From Istiophorus platypterus (Eukaryota; Chordata; Actinopteri; Istiophoriformes; Istiophoridae): a DNA stretch of 64,000 bases. This document shows, one piece after another, positions 36,850 through 48,263 of this stretch. The first letter of the stretch is position 1; every line of letters begins with the position of its first letter. Both the position numbers and the translations under genes were made by a program. The stretch is from the NCBI GenBank assembly GCA_016859345.1, contig CM029124.1:14760980-14824979 (forward strand), written 5' to 3'. The notes below the pieces were generated by a model. That model ran no database searches and was not told where the DNA came from. It saw only the letters and a list, made by a program, of their open reading frames with translations.

Positions 36850-37139
36850 CTGGAAGAAAAGGGAAATGAAATGATACCACATGTGTGATAAGATATAACA
36901 CAAAACAGATGGCTAAGTACAGGGGCTCGATACATTAAGATAAAAGTGTCAATTTGTGGAAAACTATCACTTCCGTTGAGCCTGACATTTTTACAGGGCT
37001 AACGGAGGATAGTGTGACATCTTAATGAAGCATTAGGCAGCTTTTTAAAACTTTCTCCAAAGACAAATGCTCCCACCCAGTGGCAAGTATAAGCTACTGC
37101 AGCCCCTTCAAATCATCGATGAACTGCAGGCTAGAATAC

Positions 37140-37688
37140 CTGTGAATGTAGTGTTTTGTATCGACTTGCTGCCGAGTCCAGTTTGTCCTTGACAGCAGAA
37201 CAGGTCCCTGAAGTATCCACGTACAGCGGAGCATTCTTAGCCGCAGGGTCACCCAATCCACAGGCTTTGGCTACGTCCAGCACTTTCTGTCCTGAAATAG
37301 TAATGAAGCGAAGGTCCCCTTTGTGAGAAATCACATCTTCTGAGAAGCTCTTCTGTCGCTGGAGTTTGTCGCTAAGGATATTGAGGGATGCTGCAGGAGT
37401 GCCCAGCCCCTCAATCTCTCCTTCCGCCTGATCTAACCAGCCTTCAAACTCCTCGCAGTCCTCCTGGAACTTCTTCAGCTCCTCCTGGACGCACTGCACC
37501 AGCTTCATCTGCTGTTCAGCCTGCGTCAGCGAGGCCTCATAGCGTCCCTTCAGTTCCTTGATGTTCTTCTGCAGTTTCTCCTTTTCCTCGGGGGACAGCA
37601 CGTTGGCTTGCTTGTCCAGCAGAGCCTGAGCTGACTGGGTAGCCATGATCAAATCCTGCTGCTGAGAGAGAATCTCCTGGTGACGAGC
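37140..37688 (-). CDS. dst: dst exon: spectrin rod (549 bp)
   Basis: Phase 0/0, 183 codons. Encodes ARHQEILSQQQDLIMATQSA, LSPEEKEKLQKNIKELKGRY and KSFSEDVISHKGDLRFITIS. The FSEDVISHKGDLR block is nearly invariant in spectraplakins. Confidence 0.95.
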
Positions 37689-38340
37689 CTGTAGGAATAA
37701 TAGAGACTTGAGGACACAATACCATCACACCACCATACATATCGTGATTGTTTTTATACGATGTCTTTTTGATTTGCATTTTAACATTATTTATACTCCT
37801 TTTTTCTTTTCTTTCTTGCTTTTTGCATTTACTGGCTTTAAATCCTGGTCTGCATTGGCTTTGAGACTCCATTCCCTTTTCCTGCTCCTATTAGTTCATA
37901 TTTTAAATCTGCTTGATACAATTAAAACCATATTCTCATCTATCTCTTAATTGCCATATTCATAACCTGTGTCCACATTTCACGTACTTATCCATCTATT
38001 CATCTCCATCTCCATCTCTTCTAATTGTAAATGTCCTATTTTAATCTTAGGTTTTTTGAAGTAACTTCTAATAAAGTTAAAATCTAACTTTGTTTGGTCC
38101 TGGGGGTTTTATAATTATTGGCTTTTGTGGTTTAACAGACAGAAATTGATTCAACCTTACTTTACGATTTCTTCATGTCATTCCTCATCGTGTCTTTCAA
38201 CTAAAGATATTACCATGAGGAACTGCCTCAAGTAAAGCCCTGGGATTTTGTACTGTTGAGGGGGAAAGTCCAGTGCCTACATGAAAGTACATACTACTGT
38301 GGAACAAACACTTTACATTTTTGTAACAAACCAACAATAC

Positions 38341-38625
38341 CTTGACCCTGTCATACTGCTTATCAAGGTCCAGGGAGGCCTCGTTCTTGACGCCAGTCTC
38401 TCTGCCAACATCATTTTCAGCAGTCTGTAAAGCGTTTCCATTGGCATCGTCATCCTCTCCTATCAGTCCCTTGGCTGAGATTTCTTCTGGCAGGTTTCCA
38501 TTCTCTTTACTTATATGGTCACTTTCATCAAGGCCATACTTGTTTTCATTCCCTATGTTGGATATCCAGTCTAGAAGACCTTCAATTTTGTTCTTACTCT
38601 CTTCAAGCCGCTCAACAGCTGCTGC
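38341..38625 (-). CDS. dst: dst exon: spectrin rod with acidic linker
   Basis: 285 bp, phase 0/0. Encodes AAAVERLEESKNKIEGLLDW, then an acidic Gly/Asn linker (GLIGEDDDANGNALQTAEND). Human dystonin has the comparable AIGEEDEVNGNLLETDVDG. Confidence 0.93.
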
Positions 38626-38765
38626 CTGAAAAGCCATATATATTACATATTAAAATAATAATGTATAGTGAACAAAATACATTAATTTAGAAATATGTTA
38701 AATATACTGTGAGCAAAAACATAAATTCCGATTCATAGCTTTTACACAAATGGAGGTAATCTGAC

Positions 38766-38999
38766 CTTCTCACTCTCCTGTTTTATGGCTGTGGTAACAA
38801 CCTTCTCCAAATCTTTCCTGGACTCCTCAGCCCTCTGGTTGATGAGCTTGGCTTTGCTTTTAGCCTCTTCCAGCTTGTTCTCAATGGCGGCGATTTGATC
38901 TGGCATCAGCTTGTTTCGGTTTTCATCCAGAAATTTATTAGTACTAGTGATGACCTCATTCAAGGCACTGGCATTTGTTAATACGTCTTTTTGCAGAGC
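38766..38999 (-). CDS. dst: dst exon: spectrin rod
   Basis: 234 bp, phase 0/0. Encodes ALQKDVLTNASALNEVITST and SRKDLEKVVTTAIKQESEK, matching dystonin VVTTAIKEETEK. Confidence 0.93.
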
Positions 39000-39125
39000 C
39001 TTGAGATCAGACAGAAATAAAACAGGAGAAATAGTACAAGCATTGAATAAAGCAGCTTTTGATTGATGGAAACTTACTTGAGAACATGATGTGCTTCTTA
39101 AAGGCAAAGAAAATGTATTTCAAAC

Positions 39126-39278
39126 CTGATGTTCCTGCTGATACTGCTGCAGGTCTGTGACACACTCAGCATCGTCAGCCTGCTGCTGATGACCAATCAG
39201 TCGGTTCTCTGTCAAGGTGAGATTATCACACACTTCCTCCAACTTTTCTGTAAACTCCCTGTGCTTCTCCAATAAAGA
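39126..39278 (-). CDS. dst: dst exon: spectrin rod
   Basis: 153 bp, phase 0/0. Encodes SLLEKHREFTEKLEEVCDNL, then TLTENRLIGHQQQADDAECV. TENRLIGHQ is the dystonin motif. Confidence 0.92.
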
Positions 39279-40020
39279 CTGACAAAAAATAAATGTATAA
39301 AAACACCAAGTTAATATCAAATTTTAAAATGTGAAAAAAGTTAATCAAATCTTCAATCTACAATCAAATCCACATTCAGTAAAACATCCACATTAAACAG
39401 TTTTCATAAATCCCTGTAGTCTGAAGAGCTAAATCAGTATTTGGGAACAAGAACATCAAAACATGAGAAAGGGAACTATCAAAGCACACAGAGGTCACAT
39501 GCAAAATCTGCTTTATAATACATTTTTCTATATCTTAAAAGAGTCAAAATCTAGTATGCTGTAAACATGCTATTCGCCATTCAACACTTTGGTCTGGTCA
39601 TAGTAATAAGCACAGGAGGACATTATACTGTGTGTGTTAGTGGGATGGTTGTGGGTGAAAGTGTTCCAACAGAGAAGGTGCATTGCTCACTGCTTTCTTG
39701 AGGCCTGTAGATTACAACCAGCATAAAGGTTAGTGGGCAGGAGTGATGGAGCATTTGAACATGCAATGCTGTTATTTCTCCTAAACATTTAGGCTTTCAC
39801 AGTAAAACCTCCCAAATCTGAATCCTGTAAATAAAAGCCAATAATTCATTTCAGAATACATTGAACAAAATCCCCTAATACCTTTTTTGCAATTTTTTTT
39901 TCTGTTGAATTCTCATTTCTTTGAAAATATCCAACATCCACTTAGCAACCCAAACATGTAAACACACTTATTTTTTCAAGGATATCTTTGTGATATTTTA
40001 TAGCATATCCACAAGCAGAC

Positions 40021-40257
40021 CTTCTCCTGGTTTTCCCTCTCCCTGGTGTCCAGTAGGACATCCAAGGTGCTCCTCTCTGTATCAAGCCTCTCTGTCTGGT
40101 CCCTGAAAGCACGCTGAGTGCTGCTGAGGAACTTGAGGAGGTAGCTGCTCTGAGCTGGACTCAGGAACTGAGTGTGCTCAGAAATAAAGCACTGGATATC
40201 AAATGTGACATCCTCTAACTTGAGCCTGGCTTCTTTTAGCTGACTGCTCTCCGTGTC
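40021..40257 (-). CDS. dst: dst exon: spectrin rod
   Basis: 237 bp, phase 0/0. Encodes EDVTFDIQCFISEHTQFLSP, matching FDVQFFISEYAQDLSP of dystonin, then SSTQRAFRDQTERLDTERST. Confidence 0.92.
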
Positions 40258-40346
40258 CTGGAATAAGAAAAGATGGATAAGTTGCTGGATGTGTTTAGTT
40301 AGCTACTTTAAATATTGAATGGTTTTTATTTGGACGTAAAGGATAC

Positions 40347-40490
40347 CTTGTTCTGCTGAATCAAATGTTTCAGTGTGTCCACGTCACACGTGTTCAAGTC
40401 CATGCCCCGCATCTCAGAGTTATTTTGGATGAGGCCTGCTAGTTCATTAAGATCATTAAGATGTTTCTGGTACGTTGATTCCAAATGTAC
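40347..40490 (-). CDS. dst: dst exon: spectrin rod
   Basis: 144 bp, phase 0/0. Encodes VHLESTYQKHLNDLNELAGL, then MDLNTCDVDTLKHLIQQNK. Confidence 0.9.
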
Positions 40491-40570
40491 CTGAAATCAA
40501 ATTTTAATTAGTCACTAGCTGATGCAACTTTTACATCACTGTATTTCAATTATTAGCTTTGTACACTGAC

Positions 40571-40786
40571 CTTCCCTGCTTCCATTGCTTGGCTTACTGA
40601 GTTGCCCTTTTCTGCACACATTTGGGAAACAGCGGCAAAATTTGACTCTGATTCCAGATATACTGAGGCCAAATCTTGACTGATTTGTGCAGGAATGTCT
40701 TCATCAGTAGAACTTAAGAGCTCTTTGGCCTTCTCCATATCTACTGTCAGAACACCTGCCACCCTAGAGAGTTGGGACTCCAAAGA
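40571..40786 (-). CDS. dst: dst exon: spectrin rod
   Basis: 216 bp, phase 0/0. Encodes SLESQLSRVAGVLTVDMEKA, then KGNSVSQAMEAGK. Confidence 0.9.
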
Positions 40787-40904
40787 CTGGATACAAGAGC
40801 ATATTTAGTCAGGACCTCTTGCACGCATGATATAAATAAATAAATTAGATCATTATGTGATATTAAATTTTGAAATATTACATCACAGGGGAGAAATTTC
40901 TAAC

Positions 40905-41051
40905 CTGGCATTCCTCTTTTTGTATCTGCAGTTCTTCCATGTTGTTGCCCATGGGTTCCATGATTAAAAGGCATTTTCTGACATCATCTAAAACATCAGA
41001 ATAATCCTGCAGTCTCCCAACACACTCCAAATAATCCTGGATGGAGAACAG
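40905..41051 (-). CDS. dst: dst exon: spectrin rod after the giant exon
   Basis: 147 bp, phase 0/0. Encodes LFSIQDYLECVGRLQDYSDV and LDDVRKCLLIMEPMGNNMEE, matching the start of the human rod after the b exon. Confidence 0.9.
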
Positions 41052-41152
41052 CTGTGGGGGAAAAAAAACACAAAAGACGAGCAGATGTTATTAATGCAAA
41101 AAACCTAAGAGACAAAGTGGTAAGCTTCAAACTCAAACAACTCAAAACGTAC

Positions 41153-44100
41153 CTTATTTTTGACCTCCGGAACTTTGCAGGCATCTGAGTTGGATGACGA
41201 CTGAGGAGATGGTCTGTTACTGTGTGAAGCTAAGTCACTGTCATGTGCCGATCCCTCATCCTCTCCCTCTGAGCCCTCTTCCTTGATGCTCTCCAGTGTC
41301 CCCTGCCCATCCTCCTGAGAGTCAACCCCCAGAGCACTGTTTAGAGTGTCCATCACCTCCTGAAGCATTGAAAAGTCTTGGCTCGTGGAAACAGTCTTAA
41401 GAACCTGCAGCAGTTGCAGCTGGATATTTGGAGCATCTGGCTGTTCTGTCTTCTCGTGAACTTCCTCTTGCAGTATCAGTTTTGGGTTTTCTTGCTCTTT
41501 GTTGTTCAAACTGAGGATGTTTTGTTTCAGCAAATCAATGAGAAGATCTGGGTGCGTGCTCTCGATAAGGCCGTGTGGTGTGTCTCTCTCATGAGAATCG
41601 CCTTCATCTAAGGCCTGTGGCATATTCTGAACTATAGCGATAGTGCTTTCAGTGCCTTGAGTTTGCGACATTTGTAAATCACTGACATTAGTCCCCTTTG
41701 TAATATTATCCTCCTGGTCCCCTACAGGTGCACATACAGCATTAGAAAACCCAGATGAAGCTGAGTAGGCCACATCAGATATAATGCTGCTGTCTGGCAG
41801 GAACTCAGTAACTACCTCTGAATTTTCAGAAGCACGCAAACCTAATGTATTTCTGTCTGGTAGAATATCAGATCCTAATATTTCCATCGTTCTAGTCTCA
41901 GACTGTCCTGGGTTGATGTCTGGTGATTCAGAGAGTGGATCTAAACAGCAGACATTTCCATCAGTATCTGCATTTTCTTTCTCAGATCCCAACACAGAGA
42001 TCTGCTCAGAATGACTTAAAGTGTCCCCATGTTGTTGCCTCTCTGGGGAAAGCCCCTCTGAGTGTAACTCAACGTCATCTGCACCGCTGTACTTTGAACC
42101 TGACAAATCTTTATCAGTCAGTACTGTTTCAAGAGAAACTGTAGTGGTTGTTGGCGTGTCTTTATCACAGCCCCTATGATTGACAGTATTAGATGCAATG
42201 ATTTCACTGGAAACAACAGGTAACTGAGAGGAGGGGTTTAACTGTTGTGAAGGCCTCTGGCCATTTGGTGAACATCTGGGCTCAGATTCAAAACTATAAT
42301 CTGTTTCTGAATGAAGCACTGCTTGCTGAGGTAATGTGATTCTGCTGCCATCTTCTGTAATGTTTTTGTCGCGGTTACAATCACCCCCGGCAACTGAGAT
42401 AACTGCACTTTCAACCAAATCCCTGGATGATGAGTAATCTAAACTTGGGGTTGGCTCAATGTCCAAAGGTGACTGAACAGCACTCGTGTCATTATCCACT
42501 CTACTCTCCTCAGACAACACACTGAGATGTGATGAGGATGTGCCCAAGTCTCTTCCAATAACTTCCTCATTGCCCAAATGGGTATTGAGTCCAGCGCTGT
42601 AAAAATCACTATGAATGGGTAAGCTGTCAGATTTACAAGAGTCATAAGTCTGGCTTTCTGGATCAGTATTGCTGGTGGAGGCTCTGTCGCTCAGACTTGG
42701 TGGACGTGACTGGGTAGCTGAAGCAGCGTTTTCTACCACAACACTGGATGCATCAGCTCTATCAGTCAACTGGCTATCGATTAAGACCTGTTTGTCAGTG
42801 TCTTCAGCCAGTAAAGGCAATTCGTCTATGTGATGAATACACTGTGCAGTAACCTGACTCCATGAGGACTGTGAGATCATTGGCGGCTCATGACCACTAA
42901 CCCACGCAGGGGAATTATGTAGATTATGACTCATCCCTTCATTTCCTCTTGTTACACATTCTAATACCCTTCTGTTCTCTGTTTCACCTTCATCATTTGC
43001 AATATCAAGCATCATGACAGCAACTTTCCTTTCAGGCAGCTGCAGCGTCTTTTCAGCGTCATTCATATTAATTAAACCCGGGTAATGATCAACAGACACA
43101 GACAGGCTGCAATGCTCTTCTGGGTAAATTCCAGGTTTGGGATCTAAGTCGTGGCTCTTAACAACATCAGTAACTAATGTAGACTCACTGATACTAATGG
43201 AGCAAATAGACTTTGAAAGGCTCTGCTGTTCCATTGTAGGAGAAGCAGTACATGAAGATATGGATCCCTCTAGCAGTGCCTGTTTTAAAACAGACATTGC
43301 GCCCTCTTCATCTCCTATAACACTTCCCTCTTCGTCCGACTGTAAATCAAGCAGTTTCAATAATGTCTCATCAACTAGGTCCTCATTGAGAGCTGCCTCT
43401 ACATCATAATGTCTCCCACAGGCGATATCTAAAATGCCGCCTTCCTCCAATTGTGCTTTCACAATATGAACGACGTAGTCTTGCTCATCTTCAGCCTCTA
43501 ACAAGTCCTCAGAGCATAAAAACTCAGCTGGATTAATATCAATATTCCTTGATGCACTGCACAGTGACTCAGCATTGTTGTGTGGTAGTGACTGATAGTA
43601 AGATTTCACTGAAGAGTCAGAGTCATACATTCTAAAAGTGGGGGGGAGTAACATCTCTACAGGAGTTTGAATATCAAAATCTTCACTGAAAGCGGGTCTA
43701 ACATCAGTTTGTAATCTGTTTCCACAAATTCTCTCTGCAAATTCATTTGACTTTGTGTCACCTGAATTTGTGTTGTTTTGAAACATGGTTTTCTCTGTTA
43801 CATCAGACTCTGTGGTATCAGAAAGTTCCTTAAAAGGATCTTGTTTTAGAACTTTGTCATGTGCACATGTGTTTTCGTCAAAGCTAATTTTTCCATCGGC
43901 TGAAGAAACAAAATCATGAGGATCAAATGTGTTATGTGTCTTTTCATCAAAACTAATTCTTCCATCGGCCGAAGAAACAAAATCACGTGGATCAAATGTG
44001 TGTTTTTTCTCTCTAAAATCATGAGGATCAAATGTGTGATGTGTCTTTTCATCAAAACTAATTCTTCCATCAGCTGAAGAAACAAAATCATGAGGATCAA

Positions 44101-46291
44101 ATGTGTGTTGTGTCTTTTCAAAATCATGAGGATCAAATGTGTGTTGTGTCTTTTCATCAAAGTTAATTCTTCCATCAGCTGAAGAAACAAAATCATGAGG
44201 ATCAAATGTGTGTTGTGTCTTTTCATCAAAGCTAATTCTTCCATCGGCTGAAGAAACAAAATCACGAGGATCAAATGTGTGTTGTGTCTTTTCATCAAAG
44301 CTAATTCTTCCATCAGCTGAAGAAACAAAATCATGAGGATCAAATGTGTGATGTGTCTTTTCAAAATCATGAGGATCAAATGTGTGTTTTTTCTTTTTAA
44401 AATCATGAGGATCAAATGTGTGTTGTGTCTTTTCATCAAAACTAATTCTTCCATCGGCCGAAGAAACAAAATCATGAGGATCAAATGTGTGTTGTGTCTT
44501 TGCAAAATCACGAGGATCAAGTGTGTGTTGTGTCTTTTCATTAAAGTTCATTCTTCCATCGGCCGAAGAAACAAAATCATGAGGATCAAATGTCTGTTGT
44601 GTCTTTTCAAAATCATGAGGATCAAATGTGTGATGTGTCTTTTCATCAAAGCTAATTCTTCCATCAGCTGAAGAAACAAAATCACGAGGATCAAATGTGT
44701 GATGTGTCTTTTCATCAAAGCTAAGTCTTCCATCGGCCGATGAAACAAAATCATGAGGATCAAATGTGTGGTTTGTCTTTTCATCAAAGCTAATTCTTCC
44801 ATCGGCTGAAGAAACATAATCACAAGGATCAAATGTGTGTTGTGTCTTTTCATTAAAGTTCATTCTTCCTTCGGCAGAAGAAATAAAATCATGAGGATCA
44901 AATATGTGTTGTGTGGTTTTCATTAACTCCTCTGTTTCTTCATTTATGTGTAGTGGTATATCTAAATGTGACTGTTCCGAATGATCACCAACATTGGAGA
45001 CCAGAGGACTTAAATTTTCATCTGTGTTTCCAGATATCAAATCGTCAAGGAAAATTTTAACTGTTCTACTCAGCTGTCTATCGAGTATTAGGATCCTATG
45101 TCCAGAACCTGGATCGATGTAACTGTTCATCATTAGGTAGGAGATGAATATCTGCCTTGCCTCTGTGGGAGTGGGGATGTTTTCAACTTTTAAGCCATCG
45201 GCAGCATGATAGCATCCATCAACCATGAGTTTTTTATACATGAGCCAAGATGAAAACTTTTCGTTTAGGTGATCAACATCAGGAAACACATCCGGAATTT
45301 CTATAGATTTTAAAACCTGTGCTGTGTAATTGTCAATCAAACCACTGTGAATGGCAGTGGTGATATCAACTGTCTCTGAATTTTCTGGAATGTAAAAAGC
45401 TGCTAGTTTTTGCCGATTACTGAATAGTCTGCTGGTAAACTGGTTGGGGGTGATTTGTTGATGAGATTGGAATGAGCTGGACACAGTTGGAATTTCCCCA
45501 GAGTGAGGCGACACAAGTCCCATAAACTGCTGCTGATTTCCGAGCACAACGAGTGTGCTGCTAGAGCTCATCAAATCACACTGAATGGCTGCATCCACCT
45601 TTAGCCTGTCACCATTTTGGAGGTTTCCAACACCCTCTGACCAGTCAGCGGTTACATTCTGATCATCGTTGGGGTCACCTACATCAACCCAAGCATCTAA
45701 CGGCTCTGACATGTCCTCCTGATCATTTAAACCATCGCAGAAAGACCTAAGAGTGTTAATATTCCTCCCCGGGGTCTGTGATATGGTTCTGCTGAGGCAA
45801 TCTAATATCAGCCTATTGACCTCACAAGGTTGAGACCCCTGCTCTAAGTCTAAGAGAGGTGCATTTTCAGCACTGCTAGGATTATTCATATCGTCATGGG
45901 CCTTCTGCCTCTGAAGAATCCTTACATAGACAGAAGCGGGTATTAAACCACACTGAAAAGCCCTCTCCAGTGCTAGTGCGTCCCCTGTGTAGCACACCTT
46001 CACCTCATCGCTGACTTGTTTGACCTCTATCATCTTGATGACCAGATCATCACACGTGGGTCCTTCCCTTGCTGTCGCTATGTCAGAGAGGGACATAGAG
46101 GAGACATGCGAACTCTGTATGCACTTATTTTCCTCATTCAGCTCTGGCCAGTGGTTCAGTGTTGACTTGTAAACAAGATCTTGTTTGAGAGCATCAGAGG
46201 TCATGAGTTGGTCCTCTGGGAAAGGGATCCAAGCCATCTGATCCGCCTGGCCACTGCCAAGCCCACCAATGCCATCAGTGGATTTAAAATC
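41153..46291 (-). CDS. dst: dst dystonin-b type giant exon (1713 codons)
   Basis: One uninterrupted exon from CTGCAG|GAT to AATAAG|GTACGT, phase 0/0, so skipping keeps frame. The N-terminal third has eroded plakin-repeat motifs: GDALALERAFQCGLIPASVY, KVDAAIQCDLMSSSSTLVVL, TAIHSGLIDNYTAQVLKSIE and IFISYLMMNSYIDPGSGHRI. All are collinear with the human dystonin-b exon. Next is the 348-residue TFDPHDF tandem array, then HYDVEAALNEDLVDETLLKL. A long acidic Ser/Thr/Asp-rich disordered region follows, ending in an acidic patch (SIKEEGSEGEDEGSAHDSDL). In mammals the dystonin-b exon is muscle-enriched; expression here is unknown. Residues between the first plakin-like motifs are fewer than in human. 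Confidence 0.95.
43871..44914 (-). repeat. dst: Coding minisatellite: 18 tandem units of 23 or 12 residues
   Basis: Within the giant exon, 1044 bp encode 18 head-to-tail units. Twelve are 69-bp units like THHTFDPHDFVSSADGRISF plus DEK. Six are 36-bp units like TQHTFDPHDFEK, that is, the long unit minus 11 residues (VSSADGRISFD). Short units are numbers 5, 7, 9, 10, 14 and 16 from the N-terminus. Units are nearly identical at DNA level, with substitutions mainly HDF/RDF, TQ/TH and ISFD/MNFN. All length changes are multiples of three. I know no counterpart in mammalian dystonin. Confidence 0.97.
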
Positions 46292-46891
46292 CTGCAGAAG
46301 ATGAAAATTTGATAAATTACTGAACTGGTTTTAACCTCAAAATCTGTATTTATGTAAAATTAAAAGTTTCAAATGCAGGACAGAATTTGTACTCACCACC
46401 ACACAAACATGGGCATGTTAAAACATCATTTGCACAAGTGCAAGACTGCATCAGGGTTGCAACAGGAGAGTGATGGATAATACATTTAAAGCTATCATGC
46501 ATCTGGGATTGCACTCCAGCATCTTGCAAAAAGAGGGTTGTTAGTTAGATCACATACTGTAGAGTTATGTACCATATCTGTTATCCTGTGCAACTCTAAG
46601 GGAACTCAAGCACATTGATAATGGTGTAACGACAGACCAAAGCGGGGCACAACTAAGCATGTTTACAGCATATAAAGATTTTCTGTTTTCAACTGTACAA
46701 ATTTTGTTTTCTGTCCCTAATGATCCAGCGTAAGGGAATTTAAGGAGTGATGCAATGGACAACTGCTCATACTGTGCTGAGAAGAGGAAAAAGGTTAGTC
46801 ATGCAAGTGAACTTCAGGTGGCACTGTTTTCTAAGACACTCCATGACAAAACAGCAATCGAATTAATCGAAGAAAGAGCCGAGTGTCCAAC

Positions 46892-47000
46892 CTCTTCTGC
46901 AGAGGTTGTCTGATCTGAACACTGTTGGGAGAGTTCATTGTAGGCCTGATTGAGGGCCTTCAGCTGATCCTGGATCTTCTCTCTTTCCTCTTCTGTCATT
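46892..47000 (-). CDS. dst: dst exon: spectrin rod before the b-type exon
   Basis: 109 bp, ends phase 0. Encodes MTEEEREKIQDQLKALNQAY then NELSQQCSDQTTSAEE. From here the transcript can either include the 5139-bp exon or jump to 41051, both in frame. Confidence 0.92.
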
Positions 47001-47083
47001 CTATAAGACAAATAGAGAATGAGGCGGAAGGTTTTAACAGTGGACCAAGTCTTCTGCATGTCGGCCACAGCAGCGTTGCTTAC

Positions 47084-47172
47084 TTGTCACTGTGTTTGTT
47101 CAGCATCATTTGTGTGGCCCTTAGCGCTTCTGCAATTTGTTCCTTCTTAGTGACCATTTCCTCCACTGACAC
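47084..47172 (-). CDS. dst: dst exon: spectrin rod
   Basis: 89 bp. Encodes VSVEEMVTKKEQIAEALRAT and QMMLNKHSD, matching EEISTKKEQLSEALQT in dystonin. The last two bases complete Lys with the next exon. Confidence 0.92.
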
Positions 47173-47379
47173 CTAGAACATCAAATGGTGACATGTTAAT
47201 ACTTTATATGCAGTGCGATGATTATTTTTTTGTACGACTTTGTATGATGACAAAATTGTAGTCACCAGTATGATCATAATCAGCCAAGACAGAAGCTCAT
47301 TTACTCCCCAAATAAATCTTACTAACAAATTTTTTTGTCTACTAAAAGTATAACATGCATTTACCGTGTTATAATAATA

Positions 47380-47430
47380 TTAAGAAGAAGAAGAAGAAGA
47401 CTCATCATTATCATCATCATCATCATCAAC
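47380..47430. repeat. AAG and ATC trinucleotide runs in an intron
   Basis: A short AGA/AAG run is followed by ATC/ATT repeats inside the intron 47173-47683. Simple sequence only. Confidence 0.85.
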
Positions 47431-47683
47431 ATCACATGTAGTATAGCTGACTTATTTATACCAATATATTTCAACTGTGGTTGTAAAATTTGGGAAAAAA
47501 ACAAATTAATTAAATATGAATGTCTAGTGCACATGGTCCAGATGACAGCACAATACATAATTTATTACATAAAAGCTACTGAATAGTGACAATGTGCACA
47601 TACAGACAATTTGCAATATATAAATCATTTAAAACTATTGTACAACAAATATGCAAACATCAAAAGCAAAACATTTTGTTTAC

Positions 47684-47830
47684 CTGGGGTTTATTAGAAG
47701 CATCTGTGTTGGCATTGCTATCTTTCAGCACATTCCCTTCATTATTCAGGGTCTGTTTCACATTGGACATCCACTGCAACAGTTTGTTAACTTTATCTCC
47801 GTGCTCCCTCTTCTCCTCGTCAACAGATCG
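47684..47830 (-). CDS. dst: dst exon: start of spectrin rod
   Basis: 147 bp, phase 0/0. Encodes RSVDEEKREHGDKVNKLLQW then MSNVKQTLNNEGNVLKDSNA, matching the EEEKKEHVEKAKELQKWVSN segment that follows the plakin domain in human dystonin. Confidence 0.92.
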
Positions 47831-48263
47831 CTACAAACCAGAACAGATGGGTTTTCAACAAGAATGTTTTTTTCTGTTTTGTAACAAAAAGTGGGGCAAA
47901 AAAGGGGAATTGCCAAACTACATTTATAATCAAACTAAAAACATCAAGGCTCAAGAACAATTGTCAGATGCATAATATATGGTATTAAGGTATGTGTGTA
48001 AATTCATTGTGAGACACAGCCACCAAGAAATTCCTATTTACTGGTCTTAATTTTATGCTATGTACAACCATATAATTTACCACTGATTATTGCTTATACA
48101 CCCAAACATAATGAAATGTGGATTTGGCACCAAAACCAAGGTTGTTTATAGGCTCTAGTAACCTTAAACCTATATGGCAGTGATAAATGCTTCTTTCAAG
48201 TTCCTCTCTGAACATGATTCTTCTCTTGGTCTTCGGACAAGTGAAGCTTTTGATGTGGAACTT

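Noticed and set aside
43846..44853. Long overlapping open frames rich in HNTHLILMILFLQPMEE on the same strand, and one on the opposite strand
   Set aside because: They are alternative-frame readings of the tandem array. The repeat unit happens to lack stops in other frames. The dst frame is continuous for 1713 codons.
43871..44914. Possible CRISPR-like array
   Set aside because: Repeat units are contiguous coding units without unique spacers, inside a eukaryotic exon.
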